Assembly (NCBI GenBank): GCA_037127315.1
Contig: JBBBDQ010000191.1
Span: 16,167,001 to 16,231,000 of the forward strand
DNA length: 64,000 nucleotides
Source of the DNA: Ascarosepion bandense
Lineage: Eukaryota; Mollusca; Cephalopoda; Sepiida; Sepiidae
Reading direction: 5' to 3'
Shown here: positions 31,492 to 42,180 of the stretch, one piece after another
Position numbering within the stretch: the first letter of the stretch is position 1
How the letters are laid out: each line of letters opens with the position of its first letter
Position numbers and translations under genes: made by a program
Notes under the pieces: generated by a model
Databases searched by the model: none
Seen by the model: the letters and a program-made list of their open reading frames with translations, nothing else
Told to the model about the DNA's origin: nothing

Positions 31492-33531
31492 GACGTCCCC
31501 TGGAACAACGTCTTCGATCTTCCTATCGAAGACTGTGCGTCCGAGGTCTCCACTTGGGTTAAGGCTGGCGTCGATGCTTTTATCCCGGCCAGGAAATTCC
31601 AGCTAAAATCAAATTCGTCCCCCTGGTTCTCACCCACTTGCTCGGCCGCCATTGCCCACCGGAACTATTTCTTCCGGCTCTATCGAAGCTGCTCGTCGAA
31701 GCAAAACAGGCTCCTTTTCGCCTCAGCACGTAATAAGTGTAAAAAAGTACTGAACGAAGCTAAGAGAATGAGGTAACGCATAGCATCTTCTAAGTTTGGC
31801 TCCAAAGATTACTGGCGACTCTGCAAAAGCGTGCTCAACAACAGCAAGACTTCAATAACCCCACTAATCAATGAATTTGAAGTTCTCATCTCCCCAGCGG
31901 ACAAACCTGAATGCTTTGCTCGTAGATTCTCTACCAATTCGACACTTGACTCGTTAGCAATACCTACACCCTACTTCCCACCCAGAACTAAGGCTCAACT
32001 AAGTAATGTCCACATTACACCCTCGCTGGTCTCCAAGATAATTGCACAACTGGAACCACACAAAGCGAGCGGCGGTGACGGAATCCCAATCATAGTACTG
32101 AAGAAATGTGCCCCAGAACTCTCCTCTGTCCTCTCTAAACTCTATAACCTCTGCCTATCTGCTTCCTGTTTTCCTGGCTGTTGGAAGTCCTCCTGTGTAG
32201 TTCCGATATTTAAGCATTCTGGCGAACCCTCAGACCCCGCCAATTACCGTTCTATTAGCCTCCTTCTGATCTTCGGCAAAGTTTTCGAAGCCATTATCAA
32301 CGCCGAGGTGATTCAGCATCTCACGGCCCATAGCCTTCTCTCTGACAAACAGTACGGGTTTCGCTTCACCAGGTCTACTGCTGATATGCTAACGACCATT
32401 ACCGAGTACATATACCGGGCACATGACAAGAATGGCGAAGCCCGAACCGTTGCCTTGGATATCTCCAAAGCGTTCGACAGGGTCTGGCACGCTGGCCTCT
32501 TATGCAAACTACGGAGCTACGGAATAACTGGACACCTGTTTGACCTCGTCCAGTCATTCCTCTCACCGCACATTGAAGGTAGTATTAAATGGGCATGCCT
32601 CCCAAAACTACCATACGAACGCGGGCGTCCCTCAAGGTTCTATCCTAGGTCCCACGCTCTTTCTGATGTACATTAATGATCTTCCCGACGCCATTAGATC
32701 CAAAGTAGGCATGTACGCCGATGACGAAACAATCTACTCTCGCCTCGATCAAAAACCAGGTGTGGGCGACAAAGCGAACCTCGCTGCCGAGCTTGAAAAG
32801 GACCTCCAATCCGTAGTGGCTTGGGGTAGGAAATGGCTAGTAAATTTCAATGCTTCTAAAACGAAGCTGTTATCAACTAACCACCATAGACAATCGCATC
32901 TACCTCCCATTAGCATGGGACAGGCTTGCCTCCAAGAGAGTAAAACACTACGCCTCCTTGGCCTTACACTTTCGGGGGACCTCAAATGGAATGACTATAT
33001 CGAATCCATTGCCAAATCTGCCGCTATGAAAGTCGGCTCTCTGTGCAGGGCCCGGAAGTTTTTCCCACCTGAATCTATTCTGCACATATACAAATCTACC
33101 ATCCGTGTATTGAATACTGCTGTCATATCTGGTCGGGTGCCCCTGCTGCTCTCCTTGGGCTTCTTGACAAAATACAAAGGAGGATCTGTAACGTGGTTGA
33201 TACTGACTTGGCAGACCGGCTGCAACCACTCTCTCACCGGTGTGATGTGGCTTTCCTGTGCCTCTTCTACAAGTACTTTCATGGTTTCTGCTCCGATGAA
33301 CTTAGATCACTGGTGCCGCCTAAGCACGAATTTACACGCGATACTAGATTAGCAACAAGGTCCCACACTTTTACAGTTAAACAGATAAGATATAACCGTA
33401 AATTCTACTCCAACAGCTTCTTTTCTCGCGCTTCCCGCCTATGGAATTCCCTTCCACAAGTCTGCTTTCCCGACAGCTACAATCTCCAGGTGTTTAAATA
33501 TAGAGTCAATAGATACCTCCTATCACACTAA
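31492..33531 (+). pseudogene. LINE reverse transcriptase and C-terminal tail
   Basis: From 31492 the linker continues in frame with a TAA near 31775. The open stretch 31831-32676 contains KASGGDGIPIIVLKK, WKSSCVVPIFK, PANYRSISLL, SDKQYGFRFTRST and ALDISKAFDRVWH, reverse transcriptase blocks 1-4. A frameshift near 32570 leads to GVPQGSILGPTLFLMYINDL and the catalytic YADD (32714-32725), then a thumb-like part with LGLTLSGDLKWNDYI. A further shift near 33110-33200 leads to the tail, with FFSRASRLWNSLP and the stop at 33531. The polymerase active site is intact in sequence, but the gene is broken in at least four places. Confidence 0.85.
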
Positions 33532-34017
33532 CTCCCAATTATTCTAAGAAAACTCATCTACCCAACCCTCATTATCTGTATCCTTACCCGCCTATCACCC
33601 ACCCTCTGACATTTCCTATATTTAACCATCCTTTCTCCACTCTATTTCTGCGCAGTAGTAGCAGTGACATGCCTTGCTCGTGGCGAAACTCTTATAAAAA
33701 AATCAGTGAAAATAATTAAAAACAAATGTCAATTTTTAATTATAAATCGAGAGGAAACGCTAAAGTGTAGGAGCACTAAATTTTAAATTTAAATGTTGAA
33801 TTACTGGCGACCGATTTAATTTTTGAATTACTATCGTCTAGACTTACAGCTTAACCGACTTCATTTAATTTAATTTTTCAACGATTTTGTTTTTATTTTT
33901 ATCCCTCTCCTTTTTTTAATTTTCCATCTTATGATAACAATAGATTTGTTAAGAAAGGTGAAATGTGGTATGAAACTGGATGCATATTTAATATAAATCT
34001 AATCTAATCTAATCTAA
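33532..34017 (+). repeat. LINE 3' untranslated region with AATCT tail
   Basis: AT-rich sequence after the last stop, ending in about five AATCT units. The tail runs without a break into the next Helitron-like element, whose own first bases (TCTAAAC) match the tail unit. Confidence 0.7.
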
Positions 34018-34316
34018 TCTAAACTTATTTATAAATGGAACTTTGTCTGTGTGTGTGTCCGTTACCTATAGACTCCGAAACGGCTGAGCCGATTTTCTTG
34101 AAAATGTACACAGTTGTATTATAAGCGTCTGCGAGTGTTCTTAGCTAGGTTTTGTGTCGAGGTACTCCCGATAAATATCGAAAATCGATAATCAAAAAAA
34201 TCGGTTTATAGGAGTGGTCCGATTTTAATCAAATTTGATAAACTCATAGACAAAGACATAAGAAACGATATTCAGAAGTTTCAAGGTTGCAGTTCTTACA
34301 ATAGTGCAGAAAATTG

Positions 34317-34366
<50 letters not shown>

Positions 34367-34749
34367 GCAAGATGTTTGTGTGTGTATGTTTATCTGTCTG
34401 TATGTCTATATTTTTTTCAACCCTTTTATTTTAGTTTTTGCTTCGGGTTTGGCTCTAAGTAGGTATAATTGTAGTTCTTAGTCTCAGTCATGATACCATT
34501 TACTCAGAGGACTTATTTAGCCTTCAAAATTCAGTTTATGACGAAAAATCTTATTTGATATCGATACCAGGAAATCAAAATTTGACTTACATCCATTCAT
34601 TTTCCTTTCAGTCTACGGTTTCGCTTTAACTGGAAACAAGTATTGCTTTTTAGTCTTTCGTGCTAACGTCCAAAGAGTCTGAGCTCCAGGACCATGGAGT
34701 AGTTTTAAAGCTTTCATCGCACCCGAGCAACGCCGGGCTATACTGCTAT
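34018..34749 (+). mobile_element. Helitron-like element, copy 2
   Basis: A|TCTAAACTT start, CTCCGAAACGGCTGAGCCG near 34074, a long (TA)n at 34321-34361 at the same relative place as in copy 1, and a 3' hairpin CCCGAGCAACGCCGGG followed by CTATACTGCTAT. It is about 732 bp and aligns over its length with copy 1. The last base of the expected CTAG is changed. Confidence 0.72.
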
Positions 34750-36019
34750 TAAATAATAAATATCTGTTTCATTAAATGAAATATAGGCTTGTTCAGAAGG
34801 AGGTGGATGGTGCAATCAAAACATGCATGTCTCAGATTGAATAAAATAATGTGAGCAAATCAGAAAGTATACATCATAAAAAAGCTGATGTGAATATGTC
34901 CAGTGGTTTATAAAAAGCGGCAAGTAAATATTCCATAAAAAGAAATTTCCATTAGAAATATCTTATATGTGCACGATTCATTTCTTCCTTACCTTTTTTA
35001 AGTGCACTGAATTTTTTAGCCACAAGTTAGACTTATAATACTTTTAAATATGTACCTGTTAATTTCAGGAATTAGCAAGGATCAATGGGTGAGTTTGATC
35101 ATTTATGTTATCAATAGTGATCTGATTCAGGTAGGATCTAAGGTACTGATTTGGCCTGCGAGACTAGCATGCTAACCTCTATACTGTGGTAAGGACGAAA
35201 TTTTTGTGGATATCTTATATTTCTGTTTATAAGACACGAATGCGACTAAAAGCAAAGTGCTCTGAATTTCAGTGAAATTGTGCCTTGTGCTCTACATAAG
35301 GAAAGAACATACATTTTAGCGATTCATGTTGACATTTCTTTTCAGGGCTAATTACTTGTAGAATCTTTTAAATCTACAAAACGTAAGCTAGTCAAAAACA
35401 ACATGAGGAAAACATTAAGCGAAAAAGTATGTAAACCATAAAAAGGTTTGGTCCCTTTAAAATTATTATTTCAATATACGCAGTGTATTTGTCGATTCAG
35501 AGATAAACTATATTTCAAAAGTTTATGTTGCTTTCTTCGTCTTTAAGAGCGATGTATATTCACGCACATGACTGAATAAAAAATGCAAAGATAAAGTAAA
35601 AATTTACTCACTCGTTGAAACAATAAACTAATAAATTATAATTTTCTGGATTTAGAGTCGAATAATAAATAGAAAATCTTGATTTGTCTTGAATTATTAA
35701 CTCAGTTTTCTTACACCTAATATTGTATTGCATAAATTGCTCTTTTAGCATTTTTATATTAGATGGCATGTGGATTGCTTAATTTTAAAATTAAGTGTAA
35801 ACATTACTTTTCCTGATATTGTAATAACTATATTATCGTAAACGAAACAAAGTATTAAAAAGAAAAGAAAATTTTGTTAGTAACAAATAAAAGAATCCTT
35901 CAATGCTATGTAATATCAAATAAACAATATAGCAGGGAATACTCAACAATTTCGTTGTCGATGTTGAAGAGACTTGAGCCAATACAAATGTGGTCCTACA
36001 AATTGATTAGTTAATATGT
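34750..36019. other. No recognisable gene
   Basis: AT-rich, no supported frame and no repeat family recognised. Confidence 0.5.
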
Positions 36020-36900
36020 TTTTGAGTTTGAGTTTTGTTTAACGGCATATCAACCTCTGTGGGTTAGTGTTTTCAAAAAATGTGAGGTTTTAAAGGAGTT
36101 TTTTAATGTTCAGTTATAGTGAGAAGGTTGATTTAGTCCGATTTTGATGAAATTTGTTTTATTTTTTATTTTAGAAAACTGACGATATATTCTAGTTTTT
36201 TATTCGAAAATACAAATTACTGGTAATAGTTATGTATTATGGCAATATTTTTTCTTCAAAAAATGTATTGTTGGTAATATTTTTCTTTCAAAAATGTATA
36301 TTTTTCTATAAAAGCCTGTTTTTATGTATATATTTGTATAAAAGTCTATTTTTATACTTTGATAATGTGTGTTGTAGTGCATTGGATATCGGCTCGGAAC
36401 GAGAAATCGGGGAGCCGAGTTCGAATTCCAGCCGAATTCATTGCATTCACTTACGCGCAAATACCCTTGGGTAAGGTATTAATCCGTCTATTCCTTCCAT
36501 TTATGGGTTAAATAACAGGACAGATTGGGTTCTATAGCCTTGGTCGGCAACCAGTCTACCGCAGAAAGCAATGGCAACCTACTGCGGGATAATCTTCTGC
36601 CCAGTCAGAGACATGATCGCCCAAGCGTGTATCACGTATGGCACTTAACTGACTGATAATGTTTTGACCCCAGTTTGGGTGTTAACTATTTGCCCATAGC
36701 TGGGACCCTAACAGGTGCTACCACCCCGTATCAGGGTAAACCTGAGAACAACAGCAATCAAGAGATGGTTTCATGCTCCTCAAAACTTCCTAGTCAGAGG
36801 CCTTACTGCTGGGTGCAGTTTATCGTCATACCCAGGACCATGATATGTTTTCACAGCTTATCAATGCTTTACAGAAACCATACTTAAACAAAGGTATCTT
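36020..36900 (+). repeat. Companion repeat X, copy 2 (with SINE inside)
   Basis: AACGGCATATCAACCTCTG (36041), a tandem block of TGTATTGTTGGTAATAT units (36200-36355), then the SINE, then TTTTGACCCCAGTTTGG and AGCTGGGACCCTAACAGG (36662-36715). Compared with copy 1, the SINE lies at the other end of the tandem block, so the two SINE insertions are independent. Confidence 0.6.
36366..36655 (+). mobile_element. tRNA-derived SINE, copy 3
   Basis: Near-complete. Head GTGCATTGGATATCGGCTCG, B-box region CCGAGTTCGAATTCCAG, body with ACCCTTGGGTAAGGTATTAA and GGTTCTATAGCCTTGGTCGG, end GGCACTTAACTGACTGA. Close to the family consensus, so relatively young. Confidence 0.92.
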
Positions 36901-36959
36901 TTTTTCAGATTATAAGTGTTTTTTTTTTCGAGAATTGCTGATTAACTTATATCTAGGGG

Positions 36960-37088
36960 GAACTCGTGGTTATATATCTTACCCTAGGGTATTTGTGGAG
37001 AAATAAATATAATGTTTTTGACTGGACCTGGAAGTCTACCCTCCAATTTCAAATTCCGAGCCCTTTTCCATTACACCACCCGCATATC
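36960..37088 (-). repeat. tRNA-like SINE fragment next to 5S-like sequence
   Basis: On the minus strand, GGGTGGTGTAATGGAAAAGG then GCTCGGAATTTGAAATTGG, and further down ACAAATACCCTAGGGTAAG. It is a diverged relative of the main SINE, closest to the fragment at 53671. It starts exactly where the 5S-like sequence ends. Confidence 0.5.
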
Positions 37089-37208
37089 TGAGCGTACATC
37101 ACCTGATATTCCCAAGCAGTTACCCATCTAGGAGCTGACCAAGCTCGACGTTGCTTAAATTTGGTGTTTGTATGAGAACAGTTGTTTCAACGTGATAGGG
37201 ACATAAGC
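37089..37208 (-). pseudogene. 5S rRNA-like sequence (pseudogene or 5S-derived SINE head)
   Basis: About 120 nt on the minus strand that follow animal 5S rRNA from end to end: TATCACGTTGAAA near the start, CACCAAATTTAAGCAACGTC (the internal A-box region), GATGGGTAAC, and CTGCTTGGGAATATCAGGTG (the C-box region). Many changes from the remembered consensus are C-to-T or G-to-A, as expected for old non-functional DNA. A working 5S gene would be far better conserved. Directly downstream in the same orientation is a tRNA-like SINE fragment, so a composite 5S/tRNA SINE is possible. Confidence 0.75.
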
Positions 37209-37211
37209 ACT

Positions 37212-37445
37212 AGTTCTACAGAAGGATGCTGAGAATATCATGGACTGAACATGTGAGTAACGATAACGTTTTAAAGAAAATGGGAACTCAAAACTTACAG
37301 TAAAAAACACTTACAGTAAAAAAGAAATAATTGAAATTTAAGGAACACATATTGAGGAAAGAAGGCTTGGAGAATTTAAGACTAACAAGATATACTGAAG
37401 GCAGGAGAGACATCGGAAAACAGTGAGTAACCTACCTAATGTGTT
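37212..37445 (+). pseudogene. LINE C-terminal fragment (YRRML family)
   Basis: Starts at TTCTACAGAAGGATGCTGAG, reading FYRRMLRISWTEHVSN and DNVLKKMG, then a short duplication (AAAACTTACAGTAAAAAACA) breaks the frame. It continues with LKFKEHILRKEGLENLRLTR. Same family and orientation as 63337. Confidence 0.65.
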
Positions 37446-37672
37446 TCTTTGAATGGATGGCAGAGCATGGACAAAGAAGGGTGGTAAAGAGACAAAACGT
37501 TGCTTGCAACTGCGAAGAGATCCTGCACGCCCACACCCTGAAGTGATGCAGAATATAAAAGGAAAGACAATATTCGTGCATTTTAAAAACATCAGAATTG
37601 TCGTATTTTAACATTTCTAAAAAAAATATAGAAGAAAATAAGTAAGATTTACGGCATATTATACTATCTAAA

Positions 37673-38037
37673 TCTAAACTTATTTATAAATGGAACTTTG
37701 TGTGTGTGTGTGTGTGTCTGTTACCTATAGACTCCGAAACGGCTGAACCGATTTTCTTGAAAATTTACACAGTTGTACAATAAGCATCTGCGAGTGTTTT
37801 TAACTAGGTTTTGTGTCCAGGTACTCCCGATAAATATTGAAAATCGATAATCGAAAAAATCGGGTTATAGAAGGAGTGGCCCGATTTTAATCAAATTTGA
37901 TACACTCATAGACAAAGACATAAGAAATGATATTCAGAATTTTCAAGGTTGCAGTTTTTAAAATAGTGCAGAAAATCGATAATATATATATATAAAAGCT
38001 TTCATTACACCCGAGCAACGCGGGGCTATACTGCTAG
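37673..38037 (+). mobile_element. Helitron-like element, copy 3 (internally deleted)
   Basis: Perfect-looking ends: A|TCTAAACTTATTTATAAATG and CTATACTGCTAG|T after the hairpin. At 365 bp it lacks the right-hand half of the interior of copies 1 and 2; the break lies at the (TA)n tract (37983-37994). Target A/T bases are present on both sides. Confidence 0.8.
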
Positions 38038-39099
38038 TTTTTTATATAAAAAAAGGAAAAATCAACTCAAATACACTAAAATCATTTGTGCAGTTTAGTG
38101 AGAAGGGAATGTGAATAATCGAAGGTCTCCAAAGTGACTAACGTACATCCGTGATGGATATTTCATACGTAACGATGCTTCACAGTTTGAACAAATAAAG
38201 TTGCTAGCAGTCAAGTCACTTTAGAATAATCAACGTTATACAACGAAGAAGCCATGCAACAAGTTCAAATATTTAAATCAAACTTTAAAATTAAGTTATG
38301 TTAGTCACTTAATATCTAACTTCCATATAAATTAAACCTATTAGTATATTTAAATTGATTTTTAAATATCTTTTGTGTGCGATGAAAAGTGGATATTTAG
38401 CAGAATATAAAACGCTAAATATGAAATGGAAAAATAAATGAAGCACCAATCAAGGTTCCACTTTTTTATAGTTAAATGTAACCTCCTCTTCTACTTTGAC
38501 AGTTTCTTTTCTCGAAATTCCCGTTTGTGAAAATTTCTTCCATTTGCTTGTTTTACTAATAACTAGACTCTCCAAAAGTTTAAATGCAACGTCAATTGCC
38601 ATCGTTTATCTATTTGGTTCCCATCCATCTTTTATCTTTTCTTCGACATTCCTTATATCTAGTTTACTCTTTCATTGTAACCCTCTGCGCACCATCAGCA
38701 TTCCTGCCTTGCATGGGGTGAAACTAATTTAAAAAAAAGAATTGTGCTTCATTCAAAGATGATTCTGTGTATATACAAAGGGATCTTCTGCTTTCAGTTA
38801 CTTCTGGAGAAGCAAACGACTGATTTGAACAAATATTAATACTAGAAAAATATTTCTTTTGGTTACCAGTAACAAACTATTACAGTTTTCCCACAAATAC
38901 CCGATACACCAGATATTGAACCTTTCGATTCCCGATTATTCCAATTTTTACAGAATTATCTTAAAGAAAGAATTATTTGGAAGATTTCAAAATGTATCTA
39001 AAATATGAACGGTTTTAGGAGAATGGATTTATAGGGTTACCTGAAAAACAGCAAAAGAATATTATCTACAAGCGGAGTATTGTATTCATTTTTATTTCG
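38038..39099. other. No recognisable gene
   Basis: AT-rich, without repeats or coding signal that I can support. Confidence 0.5.
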
Positions 39100-40815
39100 A
39101 CCGTTGTGCCCTTAGGCCTTCAGTTTGTGCTTGCCGATGCGGGTAACATCTAGGGAATGTTTAACTTAACCCTGCCTTTATTTGATCTAAATAGGTAGAT
39201 TTTTGTCATTCCGTTGATCATGTCTAGAGATCTTCATGTGCTGTGTTCCTTCAAGACGTAGGCGACCATGGACTTTCACATGGCTCTGTCTCTTGCTGCT
39301 CTCAATATCTTTCTTTTTGTTATCTCTCCCAAACCCTGCTCCGCCATCCATTTGCTCAGGCCTATCAAGTTTGTCTTGCGCTGTCTTACCCGGTGATTCT
39401 TTTATTCTATCATTTTTGGGAGTATTAAATTCTCCAGGCCCTCCTTCCTCATTACATGTCCGAGGAACCTCATCTGTCTCTTACTAATGTTAAGTGTGAG
39501 TTTTTTCCTCCTCTTTTCATTCTCTCCAACACCTCATTGTTGCTCACGTGCTCAATCCATGGTATCCTCAGCATCCTTCTGTGAAACCACATTTCTGCTG
39601 CCTCAAGCCTTTCCTCTATCCTTGATGAGATCGTCCAACATTCTCTGTCATACAGAAGGACAGATATCACACAGCAATCCAGCACTCTTTTCTTTGTTTC
39701 CAATGAGATTTTCCTTTCTCTCAGTACTTTGGTTAGTTTTTGAAATGTGTTCTTGGCCATGCCAATGCGTCTTTTGATCTCCATGTCGCACTTTCCATCC
39801 CCTGTTAGAACACTTTACAGGTATTTAAATTTCTTTACTTGCTTTATTTTAGTTTCTTCGACCTGTAGTTGGCATTTTGGGGAGGTGACCATACATTCAG
39901 TTTTCTTGAAGTTTATTCACAGTCCTTTCTTCTCGCTTTCTTTTGCTATCTTCTGTAAGAGGTTTTCTTTGCCGTGTCTGTTATCTGCACCGTGTCATCT
40001 TACATTGTTGAAATTGTGGCAACCAATGACAAATCCTGGTAAGGACTTCATTTCTCTCAGAATCGTTTCGTTGTATCAGTTGAATAGATCCGGTGGGAAA
40101 ACACGTCCTTGTCATACCCCTCTTTTTATTTTTGTATACTTGCTGAAGTCACTTCCTATCCATACACAGGCGGTTTGCTGCCAATATAGATTCTTGATTA
40201 TCTTAACGTCATTTCCGAAAATGTGGCGTACTTTGTCAAAAGACTTAGCGTAGTCTATAAAGCACAGTTAAAGATCCTTCTGCATTTCTATTGCTCTTTC
40301 AGATAGCATTCTGAACATGAGTATCGCATTCCACATTCTGAAATCTTTAACAAAGTCATACCATTCTTTTCCTACCTCTGGGTCAACTTTGCTGCACGCT
40401 CTGTTGATCAGAATCAGGATGATGAGTTTTGTTATGTGGCTCATTAAGCTCATTGTTCGCTGGAGTTCACATTCCTTTGCACTTGGCTTCTTAGGTACTG
40501 CTATGAAAATTGATCTTTGAGTTCTCCAGTATATTACTGCTGTTGTAGATTTCGTTTATTATTTCTGTGAGCCTGTCTACGCCAAAACTTTTTAAGGACA
40601 TCAATATCTCTATTACAATCCGTCGGGTCGTGCTGCATTGTTTCTGTTTAATTTGGCCATTGCCGATTCCACTTCGGTTTTTAATTTTTCTGGTCCATGC
40701 GTCTTTTTGTCTATTGTCTAGGGAAATCTCGTCTAATTCTAATATTAGTACAGTTGGGTTATTATTTGCCCGGTTTACACTGAATGTAAGTGAGCGTGGT
40801 CCGGTCTAGGGATTA
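39100..40815 (-). pseudogene. LINE reverse transcriptase relic (YRRML family)
   Basis: Minus strand, read from 40815 downward: a linker with LKSFGVDRLTEIINEIY, then MSLMSHITKLIILILINRA, KEWYDFVKDFRMWNAI and LSERAIEMQKDL (reverse transcriptase blocks 2-3). A heavily frameshifted middle follows, where a YADDT-like site is reduced to DDT. Then MEIKRRIGMAKNTFQKLTKV, LETKKRVLDCCV and MWFHRRMLRIPWIEHVSN in one open stretch (39470-39784). The endonuclease half is absent, so it is truncated at about 40815. This is the most complete copy of the family. Confidence 0.75.
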
Positions 40816-42180
40816 AACATAACTGTAAATATATTTCCTAATAAAATAATGTAGAAAATAATGCACAGATGGTTCGTGTCTCTTGCAGGGATTGTTTTCT
40901 TTGGAAAACATCACATTATACATACCCGCTTGTCAGTTCCTCATCCCAGTCCAATTTGGCTTTCTGCTACATTTAGATTTTTTCAAAGCTAAAATAAACG
41001 TTGAAAAGTTATGGACGAAATTAACCCATTTTAACTCAGGTTTTAAAACATTAAATTCATTTACAAATCACAAGAGTTTTTCTTCCAACCGGGCAATATT
41101 TGGAAGGTAATTTTATTGATGAATCGATATGTACTCACTAACTATATATAATAATGGTTTTATATAATGATTCATAGCCATTATTTTTTACAGTTTTTTA
41201 TGCTGTCCTCAAATGAGGACATTGGGTTAAAATAGGTTAACACAAGCGTGACAATACAGATGACGTTAATTCCGAAAGAAGACTGTAAATAATTTTGAAA
41301 AGTGAGATGGACCCTAGGATAAGTGTGTGAGATTCGAAAGTGAGAATTTGAAGCGCACTAAAGCGCTATTGATAGAGGTAAGCTATTTATTTGTTCATAT
41401 TAAATATTCAGGACATGTTCTGGGTATGCGTTCTATTCTCTTTAAATCTCTTGTTTCTCATCTGAACTTCATTCTAATTTCTTCGAATGTTTATTTTTGC
41501 GAAGACGTTTTCCCAAAACAAGGTTCAAGAGCCTGAATGAATAACTAAACGAGGTTATGAGGATATGCAGGACAGATAACGGTTGACTAGAGTTGAAGAG
41601 GTTAAGATTGAAGCATCCCCTCGGGAGTCTCTTCTACTAATTTAAGGTTGCTTAATATATTTCTATCTGTGTGAAAACAGATCAAACCTCATAAATTTCT
41701 CTTTCAACTACTAATATTCACATCAGTACCATTTTGAAAAATCGCAACTAGCAAATATTACTTTCATATTAATAAAAAACAATTTATTTTATGTCGTAAT
41801 TAGACCAACCGGTTGTAGTGGCATGGAGTTAAATTCCACCCGTGGATGATTGATAACACTTTTTTCTCTCGCTTGTGCAAATTTTGTTTCAGTTTCTCAA
41901 ATTCACAACCATATCGAATTCCGATATTGATATTACATAGTACGCAATAAAAACAGATGGAAAGGAATCTTCACATGTCTGAGGACAGGTTAAATGTTTC
42001 AGTAAGCCAATATCTATGAAGAAAAAAATGGAAGTGCGTGTTATATACGATTATATAAAAAGCGCTTTATATAGCGTAAAATACAGCTGAACGGCGAATT
42101 ACTAAATCTAGGAGAGGTAGGAAATGAGAAAGACGGTTTGAGAAAGAAGAAGCTGACGAGAAAAAGGCAAAAGTAAACAA
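40816..42180. other. No recognisable gene
   Basis: A perfect short palindrome, GTCCTCAAATGAGGAC, lies at 41206-41221. At 41815-41860 a GGTTGTAGTGGCATGGAG phrase is weakly tRNA-like. No supported coding frame. Confidence 0.45.

Larger units (their letters stand above)
30715..34017 (+). mobile_element. LINE (APE endonuclease-RT type), 5'-truncated
   Basis: A 3.3-kb non-LTR retrotransposon: endonuclease, reverse transcriptase, C-terminal tail, a roughly 0.45-kb 3' untranslated region and a tail of AATCT units (about 33996-34020) in place of poly(A). No gag-like ORF1 is present. Stops and at least three frameshifts make it dead, but the protein is easy to read, so it is younger than most relics here. 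I lean to a Jockey-related clade but cannot prove it by eye. GC content of the coding part is well above the window average. Confidence 0.85.

Noticed and set aside
36366..36655. A genuine tRNA gene
   Set aside because: The head has A- and B-box-like blocks but no cloverleaf with a proper acceptor stem, and the sequence continues into the SINE body found ten times in the window.
41206..41221. Palindrome GTCCTCAAATGAGGAC as a ribozyme stem or terminator
   Set aside because: No hammerhead core beside it, and such short palindromes are expected by chance.
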